Shown: piece after piece, positions 1 through 9,449 of the stretch | How positions within the stretch are numbered: the first letter of the stretch is position 1 | Layout: the number at the start of each line of letters is the position of its first letter | Assembly: GCA_028242535.1 (NCBI GenBank) | Contig: JAOJYB010000001.1 | Coordinates: 62,001 to 126,000, forward strand | Source: Candidatus Nitrosopelagicus sp. | GTDB lineage: Archaea; Thermoproteota; Nitrososphaeria; Nitrososphaerales; Nitrosopumilaceae | Direction: 5' to 3' | DNA: 64,000 nucleotides | The notes under the pieces: generated by a model | What the model was told of the DNA's origin: nothing | Seen by the model: only the letters and a program-made list of their open reading frames with translations | Database searches by the model: none | Made by a program: the position numbers and the translations under genes

Positions 1-2
1 CA

Positions 3-830
3 GAAAAATTAAAGATAGAAATTGTAGATAGAGAATCCTTAATTTTAGAAATTTTTGAAAATAGAGCAAGTAGTGCAGAATCAAAGTTGCAAGTAAAATT
101 AGCACAGCTACGATATGAAAGGGCTAGAGCTAAAGAACGAGTCAGATTGGCAAAAGGTGGGGAACAACCTGGCTTTATGGGAATTGGAAAATATGATATT
201 GATGCATATTATGATGACATTAAAAATAGAGGTAAAGTAATTAAAGGAAAATTAGAAAAAGCAGGAAAACAAAGAGCGTTACACAGACAAGGAAGAGACA
301 GATTAGGATTTAAAACAATTTCATTGGCAGGTTATACATCTTCAGGAAAAACTACTCTATTCAATAGTGTAACTGGAGAGACAAAAGAAAGAAGTGCATC
401 ATTATTTACGACATTAACAACTACAACACGAAGATTAAAGCTTGGAAGAGAAATTTCATTGATTACAGATACAGTAGGTTTCATCAGTAAATTGCCTGCA
501 TACATGATTGATGCATTCAGATCTACATTAGAAGAATTACTTTTTACAGACATAATTTTGTTAATGATAGATTCATTAGATGATGATGAATTAATGAAAA
601 AGAAATTTTCTACCTGTTATAAAACACTAGTTGAACTAGGAGTAGAAAGGAAAAATATGGTTTTTCTATTTAACAAATCAGAATCAATAGATGATAAAAA
701 AATATTACATATTATGAATAATTTAAAAATTGAGGAAATTGAGAACTGTTTAGACATATCAGCACTTACTGGAAAAAATCTTGTAGAACTAAAACAATTA
801 TTACAAGAAAGACTTTATGGGAAAAATTAA
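3..830 (+). CDS. hflX: GTPase HflX (5' end truncated by window edge)
   Basis: Open frame runs from the window edge ([39 protein letters not shown]...); HflX N-domain motif and G1 [18 protein letters not shown]. Confidence 0.92.
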   Translation, partial: EKLKIEIVDRESLILEIFENRASSAESKLQVKLAQLRYERARAKERVRLAKGGEQPGFMGIGKYDIDAYYDDIKNRGKVIKGKLEKAGKQRALHRQGRDRLGFKTISLAGYTSSGKTTLFNSVTGETKERSASLFTTLTTTTRRLKLGREISLITDTVGFISKLPAYMIDAFRSTLEELLFTDIILLMIDSLDDDELMKKKFSTCYKTLVELGVERKNMVFLFNKSESIDDKKILHIMNNLKIEEIENCLDISALTGKNLVELKQLLQERLYGKN

Positions 831-834
831 TAAA

Positions 835-1353
835 ATGAAAATCGAAGTTTTAAGAATTGGTCAGAGAGTTATACGAGATGACAGAGTTACAACTCATGTT
901 GCATTAGTTGCTAGAGCATTTGGAGCATCAAAAATTTACATGAATGAAGTTGATCCTGAGATTGAAAATACAATTAAAAAAATGAATAAGACATGGGGAG
1001 GTGAGTTCGAGGTTGAATTTTTTGAGGATTGGAAAAAGGTTCTAAACTCAAAAATTCATGAATTCAAAATTGTCCATTTGACAATGTATGGAGAGAAAAT
1101 TGATGATGTTGCAAAAGATATTAGAAAAAATCAAAATATTTTGATTGTGGTAGGGGCAGAAAAGGTGCCTAGAGCAATATATGATAAATCTGATTATAAT
1201 GTCTCAGTTTCAAATCAGCCACATTCAGAAATTAGTGCATTGGCGATTGTTTTAGATCGATTATACAAAGGAAAACAATTTGATATTAAATTCAAGAATT
1301 CAATACGAAGAATCATCCCTACTAAAAAAGGGAAAAAAGTGATTTCAAAGTAA
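835..1353 (+). CDS. tRNA (cytidine-2'-O-)-methyltransferase Trm56, SPOUT family
   Basis: MKIEVLRIGQRVIRDDRVTTHVALVARAFGA ... IVVGAEKVPRAIYD ... NVSVSNQPHSEISALAIVLDRL; start placed at internal Met. Confidence 0.88.
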   Translation: MKIEVLRIGQRVIRDDRVTTHVALVARAFGASKIYMNEVDPEIENTIKKMNKTWGGEFEVEFFEDWKKVLNSKIHEFKIVHLTMYGEKIDDVAKDIRKNQNILIVVGAEKVPRAIYDKSDYNVSVSNQPHSEISALAIVLDRLYKGKQFDIKFKNSIRRIIPTKKGKKVISK

Positions 1354-1379
1354 AAATAGAGGGCAGAATGTGAGGAAAT

Positions 1380-1904
1380 ATGGTTGACAAGTATGAAGAT
1401 CCTTTTGTAAAGATTGCAGCAATGATTGGAGGAGATGAATATCTCAAAGTTGCACGTTCTCTGTTAAAGACAGAAGATGCAACAGATGAAGAAATTGCAA
1501 GTTCAACAGGTCTTAGAATTAATATGGTTAGAAGAGTATTGTACGATTTGTTTGGAAAGGGTTTGATTACAGGTGTTCGTGTAAAAGATGAAAGAAAAGG
1601 TTGGTTTGTCTATAGATGGCGCTCAAGAAGAGATGAGGTTGAAAATTTTATAGAAAATCAGAAAAAGAAAATCCTCAATAGATTACAACAAAGATTAGAT
1701 TATGAAAACTCTTCAGACTTTTACCATTGTGGTAATGGAGATTGTTCAAGAGCAACATTTGAAGATGCACTAGACCAATTTTTCAAATGTCCATCATGTG
1801 GACAAGTTCTGAAACGTGATGATTCAGATATAAGGAAACATGAAAAAATGAGGAAAAGCTTTTCAAGAAAAATTGATAATATGAAAGGCGACTTACGAGT
1901 TTAA
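1380..1904 (+). CDS. tfe: Transcription initiation factor TFE alpha
   Basis: N-terminal winged helix plus C-terminal zinc ribbon (CGNGDC...CPSCG). Confidence 0.9.
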   Translation: MVDKYEDPFVKIAAMIGGDEYLKVARSLLKTEDATDEEIASSTGLRINMVRRVLYDLFGKGLITGVRVKDERKGWFVYRWRSRRDEVENFIENQKKKILNRLQQRLDYENSSDFYHCGNGDCSRATFEDALDQFFKCPSCGQVLKRDDSDIRKHEKMRKSFSRKIDNMKGDLRV

Positions 1905-2551
1905 AGCGTATAGTTTAAGACAATTTCATTTGTGTTTTTTTGAACTTTTTTTAATTTAAAAGATGATAAGGTTTTAGTTGGTTTTAAAATTCCTTCAAAT
2001 AGATTAACAGAGTTTTCTGAACCTAAAACAAAAGGTGTTATTGTAACAATTATTTCATTTATTAGATTATTTTTCAAAAATGAAAGATTTAATGTACCAC
2101 CACCCTCTACTAATATTTTCTTAATTCCTTTTTTACATAAAATTGGTACAAGTTTTCTTATATCAACTTGATTTTTTCCACATACAATTACATCTAAAGA
2201 TAAATTTTTTAGACGACTGAAATTTCTTTTTGAAACAAGTTGAGATGTTACAATTATTGTTGGAACATTTTTGGCTGTTTTGATTATTTTTGAAGTGTTT
2301 TTTATCGTACCGTGAGAATCAAGAATTATTCGGATTGGGTTTTTACCTTTAACATGCCTAACTGTTAGAAGAGGATCATCTTGTTCAACAGTATTTTTTC
2401 CAACTAGTATGGCATCAAATTTAGAACGAAGTTTGTGAACTCTTATTTTATCAGATTTGGAAGAAAGAACAACTTTTTTGTTTCTTTGACCAATTTTACC
2501 ATCAAGAGTCATTGCTGCACTCAACACAATCATAGACTTACAATTTTCCAT
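1901..2551 (-). CDS. arfC: 2,5-diamino-6-ribosylamino-pyrimidinone 5'-phosphate reductase (RibD C-domain type)
   Basis: SAAMTLDGKIG, LRSKFDAILVGKNTVEQDDPLLTVR, ILVEGGGTLN; riboflavin operon context. Confidence 0.88.
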   Translation of the reverse strand: MENCKSMIVLSAAMTLDGKIGQRNKKVVLSSKSDKIRVHKLRSKFDAILVGKNTVEQDDPLLTVRHVKGKNPIRIILDSHGTIKNTSKIIKTAKNVPTIIVTSQLVSKRNFSRLKNLSLDVIVCGKNQVDIRKLVPILCKKGIKKILVEGGGTLNLSFLKNNLINEIIVTITPFVLGSENSVNLFEGILKPTKTLSSFKLKKVQKNTNEIVLNYTL

Positions 2552-3722
2552 TTACAATTTTTCCTCCAATCATTACAGCATTAATTGAGTTTTCAGAAGC
2601 CCGATGTACTATAGATGCATAGACATTATTCATTGGTTCCAAATCGAGTGAATTTTTGTTAATAAATAGACAATCGGCAAAATAATTTTCTTTTATGCAA
2701 CCAATTTTCTGATTAAGCATTTTACCAGCGTTAACTGTAGCCATTTTTAGTATTTGTCTTGGATCAAATCTACTTTGAGACATACCCATTGTAACTTTCC
2801 AGAGATAATCCATCTCTCTAAAAATATCTGGTGAATTAATCATCACGTTATCGGTTCCAATTGTAATATTACAACCAAATTTTTGCATTAATGAAATGTC
2901 AGGAATTCCTTCTGCTAAAGATGAATTTGCACGTGGACAAATAACTATACCACGTGTATTTTTTGCTACTAATTTTAGATCATTTTTTGTTGCAAAAGTC
3001 ATATGAATCAGAAATGATGGTCGTAGTAACATGGCTCTTTGAATTTCTGATTTTCCAGTTAATTTTTTTGAAGTATTTACACTATCTTTTGTTTCAGCTG
3101 CATGAATTGCACGTATTTTTTTTGTTTTTGCATATGATTGAAGATTAGAATTGCTATTTTCATTTGTACCACTAATTCCAATTCCATCACAATTTTTCAG
3201 TAATTGAGTTAATTGTTTGATATGTTCCTTGGGTAAGGGCATGTTTTGTTTAATTTCATTTTTAGTATTGTAATGCTCAATTCTTCCCAAGATTATACAA
3301 CGAATAGGGAGATTTTCTAAAGCAGATTTTAATAATAATATACCATCTAGACCACCTTCTCTAAAATCAATAAAAGTTGTAATTCCATTTTTTATCATTG
3401 ATTTTGCAGAATTTTTCATATATTTTGATAAAGATTTTTTTGGTGTTTCTTTGAGTAATTTCTGCTTTAGGCCAATCATGGGATGAATTTTAGAATCAAC
3501 ATCTGCATCAATCGATAGATCTTTTCCTATTGAATCAGCTATATGTGTATGCGAATTGATGAATCCAGGAATTAATAGTAAATTGGAACAATCAATAGCT
3601 TTTTCTTTTGATGAAATTTTTTTAGAAATTTTTTTAAAGTTTCCATTTTTAATTTGCACGTCAGTTGATTCTATGTATTTTAATTCAGTTCCGTAAAGTA
3701 TACTAATATTTTTTAGAATCAA
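2538..3722 (-). CDS. Amidohydrolase-superfamily deaminase-like metalloenzyme (SAH/cytosine deaminase-type), substrate unknown
   Basis: Metal ligands SHTHI, RAIHAAET, FLIHMTF, GTDNVMINSPD; overlaps arfA and arfC reading frames. Confidence 0.85.
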   Translation of the reverse strand: MILKNISILYGTELKYIESTDVQIKNGNFKKISKKISSKEKAIDCSNLLLIPGFINSHTHIADSIGKDLSIDADVDSKIHPMIGLKQKLLKETPKKSLSKYMKNSAKSMIKNGITTFIDFREGGLDGILLLKSALENLPIRCIILGRIEHYNTKNEIKQNMPLPKEHIKQLTQLLKNCDGIGISGTNENSNSNLQSYAKTKKIRAIHAAETKDSVNTSKKLTGKSEIQRAMLLRPSFLIHMTFATKNDLKLVAKNTRGIVICPRANSSLAEGIPDISLMQKFGCNITIGTDNVMINSPDIFREMDYLWKVTMGMSQSRFDPRQILKMATVNAGKMLNQKIGCIKENYFADCLFINKNSLDLEPMNNVYASIVHRASENSINAVMIGGKIVNGKL

Positions 3723-4471
3723 TTTAATTCATAAATCTCAGGTTTTTCTTTTCCTGAATCTCTAATTTCTCTTATTGTATCAAGAGATTTTGTTGCAAGT
3801 TTTACAGCATCTCTAGATGTTTGTGCTGTACCTATTCCACAATTTAGTTCAATTTCAAATTCATCTTTACTTATTTTGATAAAGTCTTTTGCAAAGTTTT
3901 TGAATTCAGAGTTTGTTACAACCATGAAATTATCCCCACCCATAAAAAATGTAAGTGAGTTTTTTGAAAGAAAATATTCTGACATTCTTGAATAAATTTT
4001 AAACATTAGAGACGAGGTATCATAAGGTGACATTTCCTGTTTTCGTTTAGATGTTAAATCATCTACATCTAGATGCATAATTGTAACAGAATGTTCTGAA
4101 TGACCATTTAATGTTCCAAAAATTGAATATTGTTTGTTAAGAAATTTTTGTGATTTTTTTGCTTCGTATGCATCTAGATTTGCATCATATGGATTTTCAC
4201 CGTAACCAATTGACATAGAGAGTTTTACATCAAATAAAGACTCTAATTCCTTTTGTATTACAATATGTTCATCAAGTGAAAGACAATTTGTGACTGAAAA
4301 ATATTCATCAGAGCGATTAAGAAAAACAAGACAGTTTTTCTTGGAGAATAATTCTTGAAGTTTATTGTACAATTGTGATTGTAGCATTTGTAATTCATGT
4401 TCACGGTCACTTCCTAAAGTAAGAGTCCATGGACCATATCCAGTAATTTTCATTATTGTTAGTTGAATCAT
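3719..4471 (-). CDS. arfA: GTP cyclohydrolase III (archaeal GTP cyclohydrolase IIa)
   Basis: MIQLTIMKITGYGPWTLTLGSDREHELQMLQS..., FMGGDNFMV. Confidence 0.9.
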   Translation of the reverse strand: MIQLTIMKITGYGPWTLTLGSDREHELQMLQSQLYNKLQELFSKKNCLVFLNRSDEYFSVTNCLSLDEHIVIQKELESLFDVKLSMSIGYGENPYDANLDAYEAKKSQKFLNKQYSIFGTLNGHSEHSVTIMHLDVDDLTSKRKQEMSPYDTSSLMFKIYSRMSEYFLSKNSLTFFMGGDNFMVVTNSEFKNFAKDFIKISKDEFEIELNCGIGTAQTSRDAVKLATKSLDTIREIRDSGKEKPEIYELN

Positions 4472-4884
4472 TTCTCTATTTCCTTAATTTCATTATGAAG
4501 TTTGAATACTGCATTAACTGCATTTTCAGATACAGGTCTAATTCTTGCATATGCTTGTCTTTCTGCCATACCAGGACCTGAGATTCCAAGTGATACAGGT
4601 TTTTGATGTTTTATGGATAATTTAGCTATATTTCTTGCAGTTGAATGAGCTATTACTTCATCATGTTTTGTTTGTCCTTTGATGATTGCACCCAAAGTTA
4701 CTACAGCATCAACATCATTTTTTTGTAATAACTTGTCAATGATTAATGGCATGTCAAAGATTCCAGGTACATGACTTGTGTGTATAACATCAAGATCTAG
4801 TTTTTTTGCAGTTTCTAATGCAACATCATACATTCGTGATGTAATTTTTTGATTAAATTCTGCTACCACTATTGCAATTTTCAA
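4468..4884 (-). CDS. ribH: 6,7-dimethyl-8-ribityllumazine synthase
   Basis: IVVAEFNQKIT, VPGIFDMP, VVTLGAIIKGQTKHDEVI. Confidence 0.93.
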   Translation of the reverse strand: MKIAIVVAEFNQKITSRMYDVALETAKKLDLDVIHTSHVPGIFDMPLIIDKLLQKNDVDAVVTLGAIIKGQTKHDEVIAHSTARNIAKLSIKHQKPVSLGISGPGMAERQAYARIRPVSENAVNAVFKLHNEIKEIEK

Positions 4885-4886
4885 AA

Positions 4887-5561
4887 TTAATTCACCTTAG
4901 AGAATTCAAGTAATTCCTTACCATCAATGAAAGGAATTGCATTTTCTTTTGCATATTTTTCTGCTTTATCGACTGACAATGCAGAATATGTTTCAGAGTC
5001 CATCATTTCACATATAGCAGTGATTGGAGAAAGATTTGCCAATTGAGTCAGATATACTGACATTTCAGTATGACCAGTTCTAGAAGAAAGAAGACCATTT
5101 GAGGCGATTAATAGTGGAACATGTCCAGGAGTTTTAAAAGTTGAATTAAAGAATTGTTTTGGATTTTCTTTTTGGTATAATGTAGACATTTCTTTGATAG
5201 TTAATGCTCTATCTCTATCTGTAATTCCAGTGTAAGTTTGTTTATGATTAATACTAATTGAAAATGTTGGATGATCTCCATACGGTGCAGTGCCCATAAT
5301 CATTTTTTTTGATTCATCATCAAGTTGGTTTGATAAAGATAACATGTTATGCATGTATTTCAGCTGTAATTTTTCTGCAAGCATATTATCAATTGCAAGG
5401 CAAATTAATCCACCAGCATGTTTTCTCATTCTAACAATATGTTCAGGAGAAATTAATTCTGCTGCAACTACCATATCAATTTCATTTTCACGACCATCAG
5501 AATCATGAATCATTACAAACTCACCACGTTTTAATGATGAAATTGCAGAATCAAATGTCAT
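4887..5561 (-). CDS. ribB: 3,4-dihydroxy-2-butanone 4-phosphate synthase
   Basis: GEFVMIHDSDGRENEIDMVVAAE, HAGGLICLAI, TPGHVPLL, RTGHTE. Confidence 0.94.
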   Translation of the reverse strand: MTFDSAISSLKRGEFVMIHDSDGRENEIDMVVAAELISPEHIVRMRKHAGGLICLAIDNMLAEKLQLKYMHNMLSLSNQLDDESKKMIMGTAPYGDHPTFSISINHKQTYTGITDRDRALTIKEMSTLYQKENPKQFFNSTFKTPGHVPLLIASNGLLSSRTGHTEMSVYLTQLANLSPITAICEMMDSETYSALSVDKAEKYAKENAIPFIDGKELLEFSKVN

Positions 5562-5610
5562 ATTAAAAATTAAATTTTAGTTATTATAAAGTTTACTAGA
5601 TTTTTAGTTA

Positions 5611-5628
5611 TTACCAATTTATTGGTAA
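5611..5628. promoter_or_regulatory. Palindrome TTACCAAT-TT-ATTGGTAA in ribE-ribB intergenic gap
   Basis: 8-bp perfect inverted arms, about 50 bp upstream of ribB start. Confidence 0.5.
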
Positions 5629-5635
5629 ATAATAT

Positions 5636-6220
5636 TCATTTTAAGATGTATTTTCCTAACACATCAGTCTCAATGTTTAGATTATCATTGATGTTTTTTG
5701 TTTTAAAATTAGTAATTTGTATTGTGTGAGGTATTAGACAAACAGAAGCTAAATCATTTTTAACATCAACAACTGTTAAGCTTATTCCATCTAAAGCAAT
5801 AGAACCTTTTTTGACAACATATTTTTTGAGTTTATTTGGAATTTTGAACCAAATTTTAACTTCTTTTGGTTTTTTTTCTATTTTTTTAATTTGTGCTACA
5901 CCATCAACATGACCTAACACAAAATGTCCTTCTAATCTTTCACCTACTTTGAGACTTCGTTCAACATTAACAATACTTCCAACTTTAAGATTTCCTAAAT
6001 CTGTTTTTTTCATTGTTTCATCTATCATTTCAAATGTACAAATATTTTTTAGAACTTTAGTGGCACTAAGACATACACCATTCAATGCAACACTTTGACC
6101 AATTTTCAAACCCTTTGAATCTTTACCTAAATCAACAGATACCTTAATTGCACTACGATTTTTTGTATTTTGTTCTATTTTCTTAATTTTTCCAGTACTA
6201 GTAATTATTCCAGTAAACAC
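5636..6220 (-). CDS. ribE: Riboflavin synthase, alpha-chain (bacterial lumazine-binding duplicated-domain) type
   Basis: MFTGIITSTGKI, LNGVCLSA, GHFVLGHVDG, LDGISLTVVDV. Confidence 0.93.
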   Translation of the reverse strand: MFTGIITSTGKIKKIEQNTKNRSAIKVSVDLGKDSKGLKIGQSVALNGVCLSATKVLKNICTFEMIDETMKKTDLGNLKVGSIVNVERSLKVGERLEGHFVLGHVDGVAQIKKIEKKPKEVKIWFKIPNKLKKYVVKKGSIALDGISLTVVDVKNDLASVCLIPHTIQITNFKTKNINDNLNIETDVLGKYILK

Positions 6221-6259
6221 TGTTGCATTATAATAATTTGAGTATAAATAATGTTTAGA

Positions 6260-7117
6260 TTATTTTGTGAGTTCAAGTATGGCTTTAGCCCGTTTATAAT
6301 GAACTTCATCAATCATTTTTCCATCAACTACAATCGCACCAGTTCCTTTTTTTGTTGATTTTTCATATTCTTTGATTACTATTTTGGACCATGTGATTTC
6401 AGATGCATTTGGATGAAATATTTTGTGTGTTATAGAAATTTGATCAGGATGTATAATGCTTTTTCCAGAATAACCTAATTCTTTTCCAATTTTACAATCT
6501 TGTTCTAAACCTTTTTTATCTTTTATTTGCTGCCAAATACCATCTATTGCAACGACTCCTGCTGCTGCTGCTGCAACTGGCACTTTGTATCTAGAATATT
6601 TTCCACCAATTAGATTTCCTTTTGTATATTCAATTTGCATATCGTTCAATAAATCAAATATTCCAAATACTATAGCATCAATTCTCTTACTTGATGACGC
6701 AATTTCATAACAATTAATCACACCTAGAGCAGATTCTATTGAAGGAATTAGACGTATTTTTTTTAGTTTTCTTTTCTTTTCTAGGTTTGAAATTATTTTT
6801 TCAATTTTTTTCAGTTCTTTTGCTGAATCAACTTTAGGTATGACTATGCCATCCAGTCCTTTCTGAATGATTTTTTCTAAATCATTAGGAATTTTACCAG
6901 ACTGAGGAGAATTGGTTCTTACAAATACAGATGTTTTGAAATCTTTACGTTCTTTCAATTTTTTTGAGATCAATATTCTAGCGTTTTGTTTTTCTTTGTC
7001 AGGTACAGAATCTTCTAAATCAAAACAAACAATATCGCCAGAGAGTAATTTTGCTTTTTCTAAGAATCGCGGATTATTTCCTGGTACAAAAACTAGACTA
7101 CGAAAAAGATTTGTCAT
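6260..7117 (-). CDS. HpcH/HpaI aldolase / CitE-like CoA lyase
   Basis: RSLVFVPGNNPRFLEKA, DIVCFDLEDSVP, IPSIESALGV, GKSIIHPDQI. Confidence 0.88.
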   Translation of the reverse strand: MTNLFRSLVFVPGNNPRFLEKAKLLSGDIVCFDLEDSVPDKEKQNARILISKKLKERKDFKTSVFVRTNSPQSGKIPNDLEKIIQKGLDGIVIPKVDSAKELKKIEKIISNLEKKRKLKKIRLIPSIESALGVINCYEIASSSKRIDAIVFGIFDLLNDMQIEYTKGNLIGGKYSRYKVPVAAAAAGVVAIDGIWQQIKDKKGLEQDCKIGKELGYSGKSIIHPDQISITHKIFHPNASEITWSKIVIKEYEKSTKKGTGAIVVDGKMIDEVHYKRAKAILELTK

Positions 7118-7124
7118 TAAATGA

Positions 7125-8201
7125 CTATGCGCCTTCAGGCTTCATTAAGATTTTGCCAAAGAACTTGCCAGATAACATTTTTGTGTGAGCCTCTGCTGCT
7201 TGCTCAAATGAATAAACTGAGTCAACTGCAGCTTTTATTTTTCCTTGACCCATCCAGTATAGACCTTGGTCAAGTTCAGCTTTTGTTCCTTGTGTTGAAC
7301 CTAGGACATTAATTCCTTTGAAGAATATGTGTCTAAGATCTATTTTTGCGTCATAACCTGTTGTTGCACCACATGAAACTAGAGTTGCACCATATTTGAG
7401 CAATGTTAGTTGCTTGTTGAAATGAGTTTCACCGATATGATCAAATGATAGATCAATTCCTGGTGCTCCACCTTTCTTTTTTGCAATTTCTTTAGTTATA
7501 CCACGAACTTCTTTGTGCCAGTCATCTTTTCTGTGATCTACTGCATAATCAGCACCTAATTCTTTACATTTTTCTAATTTATCAGGACTAGCGGTTGCAA
7601 TTACGTCACAGTTGTATAATTTTGCAATTTGAATACCAAATGAACCCACACCAGAACCACCACCCATGATAAGTACGGTTTGGCCTGGAGTAATTTTAGC
7701 TCTGCCAACTAACATGTGCCATGAAGTTAAAATTGTCATGGATGCTGCGGCTGCATCGTCATAAGAAACTCCTTCTGGAATTTTTGAAACATTAACTTCT
7801 GGTAGATGAACTTCTTCACTATATGCACCCCATAGTGGACCAGTTTGGAAACCCCAAACTTGTCTTCGGGTACAATCAAATTCTCTTCCACTTGTGCAAT
7901 CACTACAAACTCTACATGCTAAATTAGAATGAGAAACAACTCTATCGCCAACTTTGAAACCTTGTACATCTTCTCCAACTGCAATAACATCTCCTGCAAC
8001 ATCAGAACCGGAAACGTGTGGAACAGGAACAGGAATTGGAACACCTCTCATTCCCCAAATATCATTATAATTTAGAGCAGATGCTTTATTTGTAAAAACT
8101 ACCTCATCTGGTTTTGGTTTTGGTGAATCAATATCTTCAACCTTGAGGATTTTTGCATAATCGTCATCAGGTGCATATTCACGATATACAACTGCTTTCA
8201 T
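7125..8201 (-). CDS. Zinc-type alcohol dehydrogenase family, crotonyl/acryloyl-CoA reductase-like
   Basis: MDR fold; VSGSDVAGDVIAVGEDV, GGGSGVGSFGIQIAK; resembles CoA-reductase branch. Confidence 0.75.
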   Translation of the reverse strand: MKAVVYREYAPDDDYAKILKVEDIDSPKPKPDEVVFTNKASALNYNDIWGMRGVPIPVPVPHVSGSDVAGDVIAVGEDVQGFKVGDRVVSHSNLACRVCSDCTSGREFDCTRRQVWGFQTGPLWGAYSEEVHLPEVNVSKIPEGVSYDDAAAASMTILTSWHMLVGRAKITPGQTVLIMGGGSGVGSFGIQIAKLYNCDVIATASPDKLEKCKELGADYAVDHRKDDWHKEVRGITKEIAKKKGGAPGIDLSFDHIGETHFNKQLTLLKYGATLVSCGATTGYDAKIDLRHIFFKGINVLGSTQGTKAELDQGLYWMGQGKIKAAVDSVYSFEQAAEAHTKMLSGKFFGKILMKPEGA

Positions 8202-8241
8202 GATTTCAACCTGATTTACCCCTAATTATATTTTTTTGAGA

Positions 8242-8529
8242 TCAGATTCTGTTGATTTTAAAATCTTTTTTTGGTTGTTGTGCAGATAATAGAATTTGTT
8301 TTAGTTGTTCGTCAGTAATTTGGCCTGGAGCTTGACCTTGACTGGCAAGACCTAATAGGTAGTTTTCAACCATGTTTGCCAATTCAGGTTTTACCATTTT
8401 TACATTGTTTAGTCTCAATCTAGCTTCAGAACTAAGAATTTGTTTTAACAGTGTATCTTTTTGTGCATTGATTTGATCTTCATTAGGTTGATCATTTACA
8501 TCAGGTGCATGTTCACTCATTTCAAACAC
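8242..8529 (-). CDS. PDCD5-family DNA-binding protein
   Basis: QILSSEARLRLNNVKMVKPELANMVENYLLGLASQGQ. Confidence 0.9.
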   Translation of the reverse strand: MFEMSEHAPDVNDQPNEDQINAQKDTLLKQILSSEARLRLNNVKMVKPELANMVENYLLGLASQGQAPGQITDEQLKQILLSAQQPKKDFKINRI

Positions 8530-8984
8530 TAAGAATAAATTTTTAGTTTTGGTGTTGTTTGTATTAACTCACCTAAAATTTCTGTTGCAAGGTTATCTAA
8601 TTTTTTCATTCCTTGACGACTTAGAATTCTGCCTTTTTTCTCTACTTGCTCAACATAACCTAATTTTTCTAATGCATGAGCTGCATTTCTAATAATGGCA
8701 CCACTTGCATCGCGATGATGACGTGCACCATAATACATTTTACGTTTACCATCACCATAGATAGTTCTCATATCATTAACAGTTAGAGGACCATGAAGGT
8801 AAATTTTTCTCAATATTGATGCACATCTAGTATACCACCAATCAGGTTGTTGTGGGGGTTTATCAGCATGTGATCCGGTCTTGACAAAAGATGACCAAAC
8901 AGGTGCAGGAATATCTTCATTTTTCAATATCTCAGTAAGTCTTGAGATGAATTCCTGTGCAGGTACATCGTAAACTTTAGCCAA
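8529..8984 (-). CDS. rps19e: 30S ribosomal protein S19e
   Basis: PQQPDWWYTRCASILRKIYLHGPLTVNDMRTIYG; GAIIRNAAHALEKLGYVE. Confidence 0.95.
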   Translation of the reverse strand: MAKVYDVPAQEFISRLTEILKNEDIPAPVWSSFVKTGSHADKPPQQPDWWYTRCASILRKIYLHGPLTVNDMRTIYGDGKRKMYYGARHHRDASGAIIRNAAHALEKLGYVEQVEKKGRILSRQGMKKLDNLATEILGELIQTTPKLKIYS

Positions 8985-9014
8985 TGAAAAAAATTTTGAT
9001 AATCGCCTTATAAA

Positions 9015-9314
9015 TCATTGAGAAATTATCTTACGATACGTGTGATTACAATACGTACAAGTTATTCGTATAGATTTTGGTTTTGAGCCAAGACGAATTT
9101 TTGATGCGATCCCAGGAGCAATAAATTTTTTGCAATTTTTACAAAAACTGGAACGAACTTCAAAAGGCATCTTAATTTTAAATTTCAAACTAATTTTTTT
9201 AGCAATTTCAGCCTGTCTTTGAGCCAATCCAGGATTATTTTTTGCATTAGATAATGCATTGTTAAATAGAATTTCTATACGTTTTGTAGCAATCTGTTTT
9301 TTGGAGTTTTTCAT
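9015..9314 (-). CDS. rnp4: Ribonuclease P protein component 4 (Rpp21/Rpr2)
   Basis: CKNCKKFIAPG...CTYCNHTYRK; start moved to MKNSKKQIATKRIE because the longer ORF runs into the tRNA. Confidence 0.85.
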   Translation of the reverse strand: MKNSKKQIATKRIEILFNNALSNAKNNPGLAQRQAEIAKKISLKFKIKMPFEVRSSFCKNCKKFIAPGIASKIRLGSKPKSIRITCTYCNHTYRKIISQ

Positions 9315-9353
9315 TATGTATCTATTTGAAATGTTATAAAATAAATTAATAGA

Positions 9354-9427
9354 TGCAGTCAGCGGGATTCGAACCCGCGTCACAGGGTTGGAAACCCCGA
9401 ATACTAACCAGGCTATACTATGACTGC
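9354..9427 (-). tRNA. tRNA-Gly (anticodon UCC)
   Basis: Full cloverleaf: acceptor GCAGTCA/TGACTGC, anticodon arm CGGGG-TTTCCAA-CCCTG, T arm GCGGG-TTCGAAT-CCCGC. Confidence 0.95.
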
Positions 9428-9449
9428 ATAAGGATTAAAAAAAAATCAC

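Noticed and set aside
332-553. Antisense ORF inside hflX
   Set aside because: No recognisable domain; shadow of a strongly coding frame
6553-6576. CTG/GCTGCTGCTGCTGCT run in the CitE-like gene
   Set aside because: Short poly-Ala codon run in an ordinary coding region
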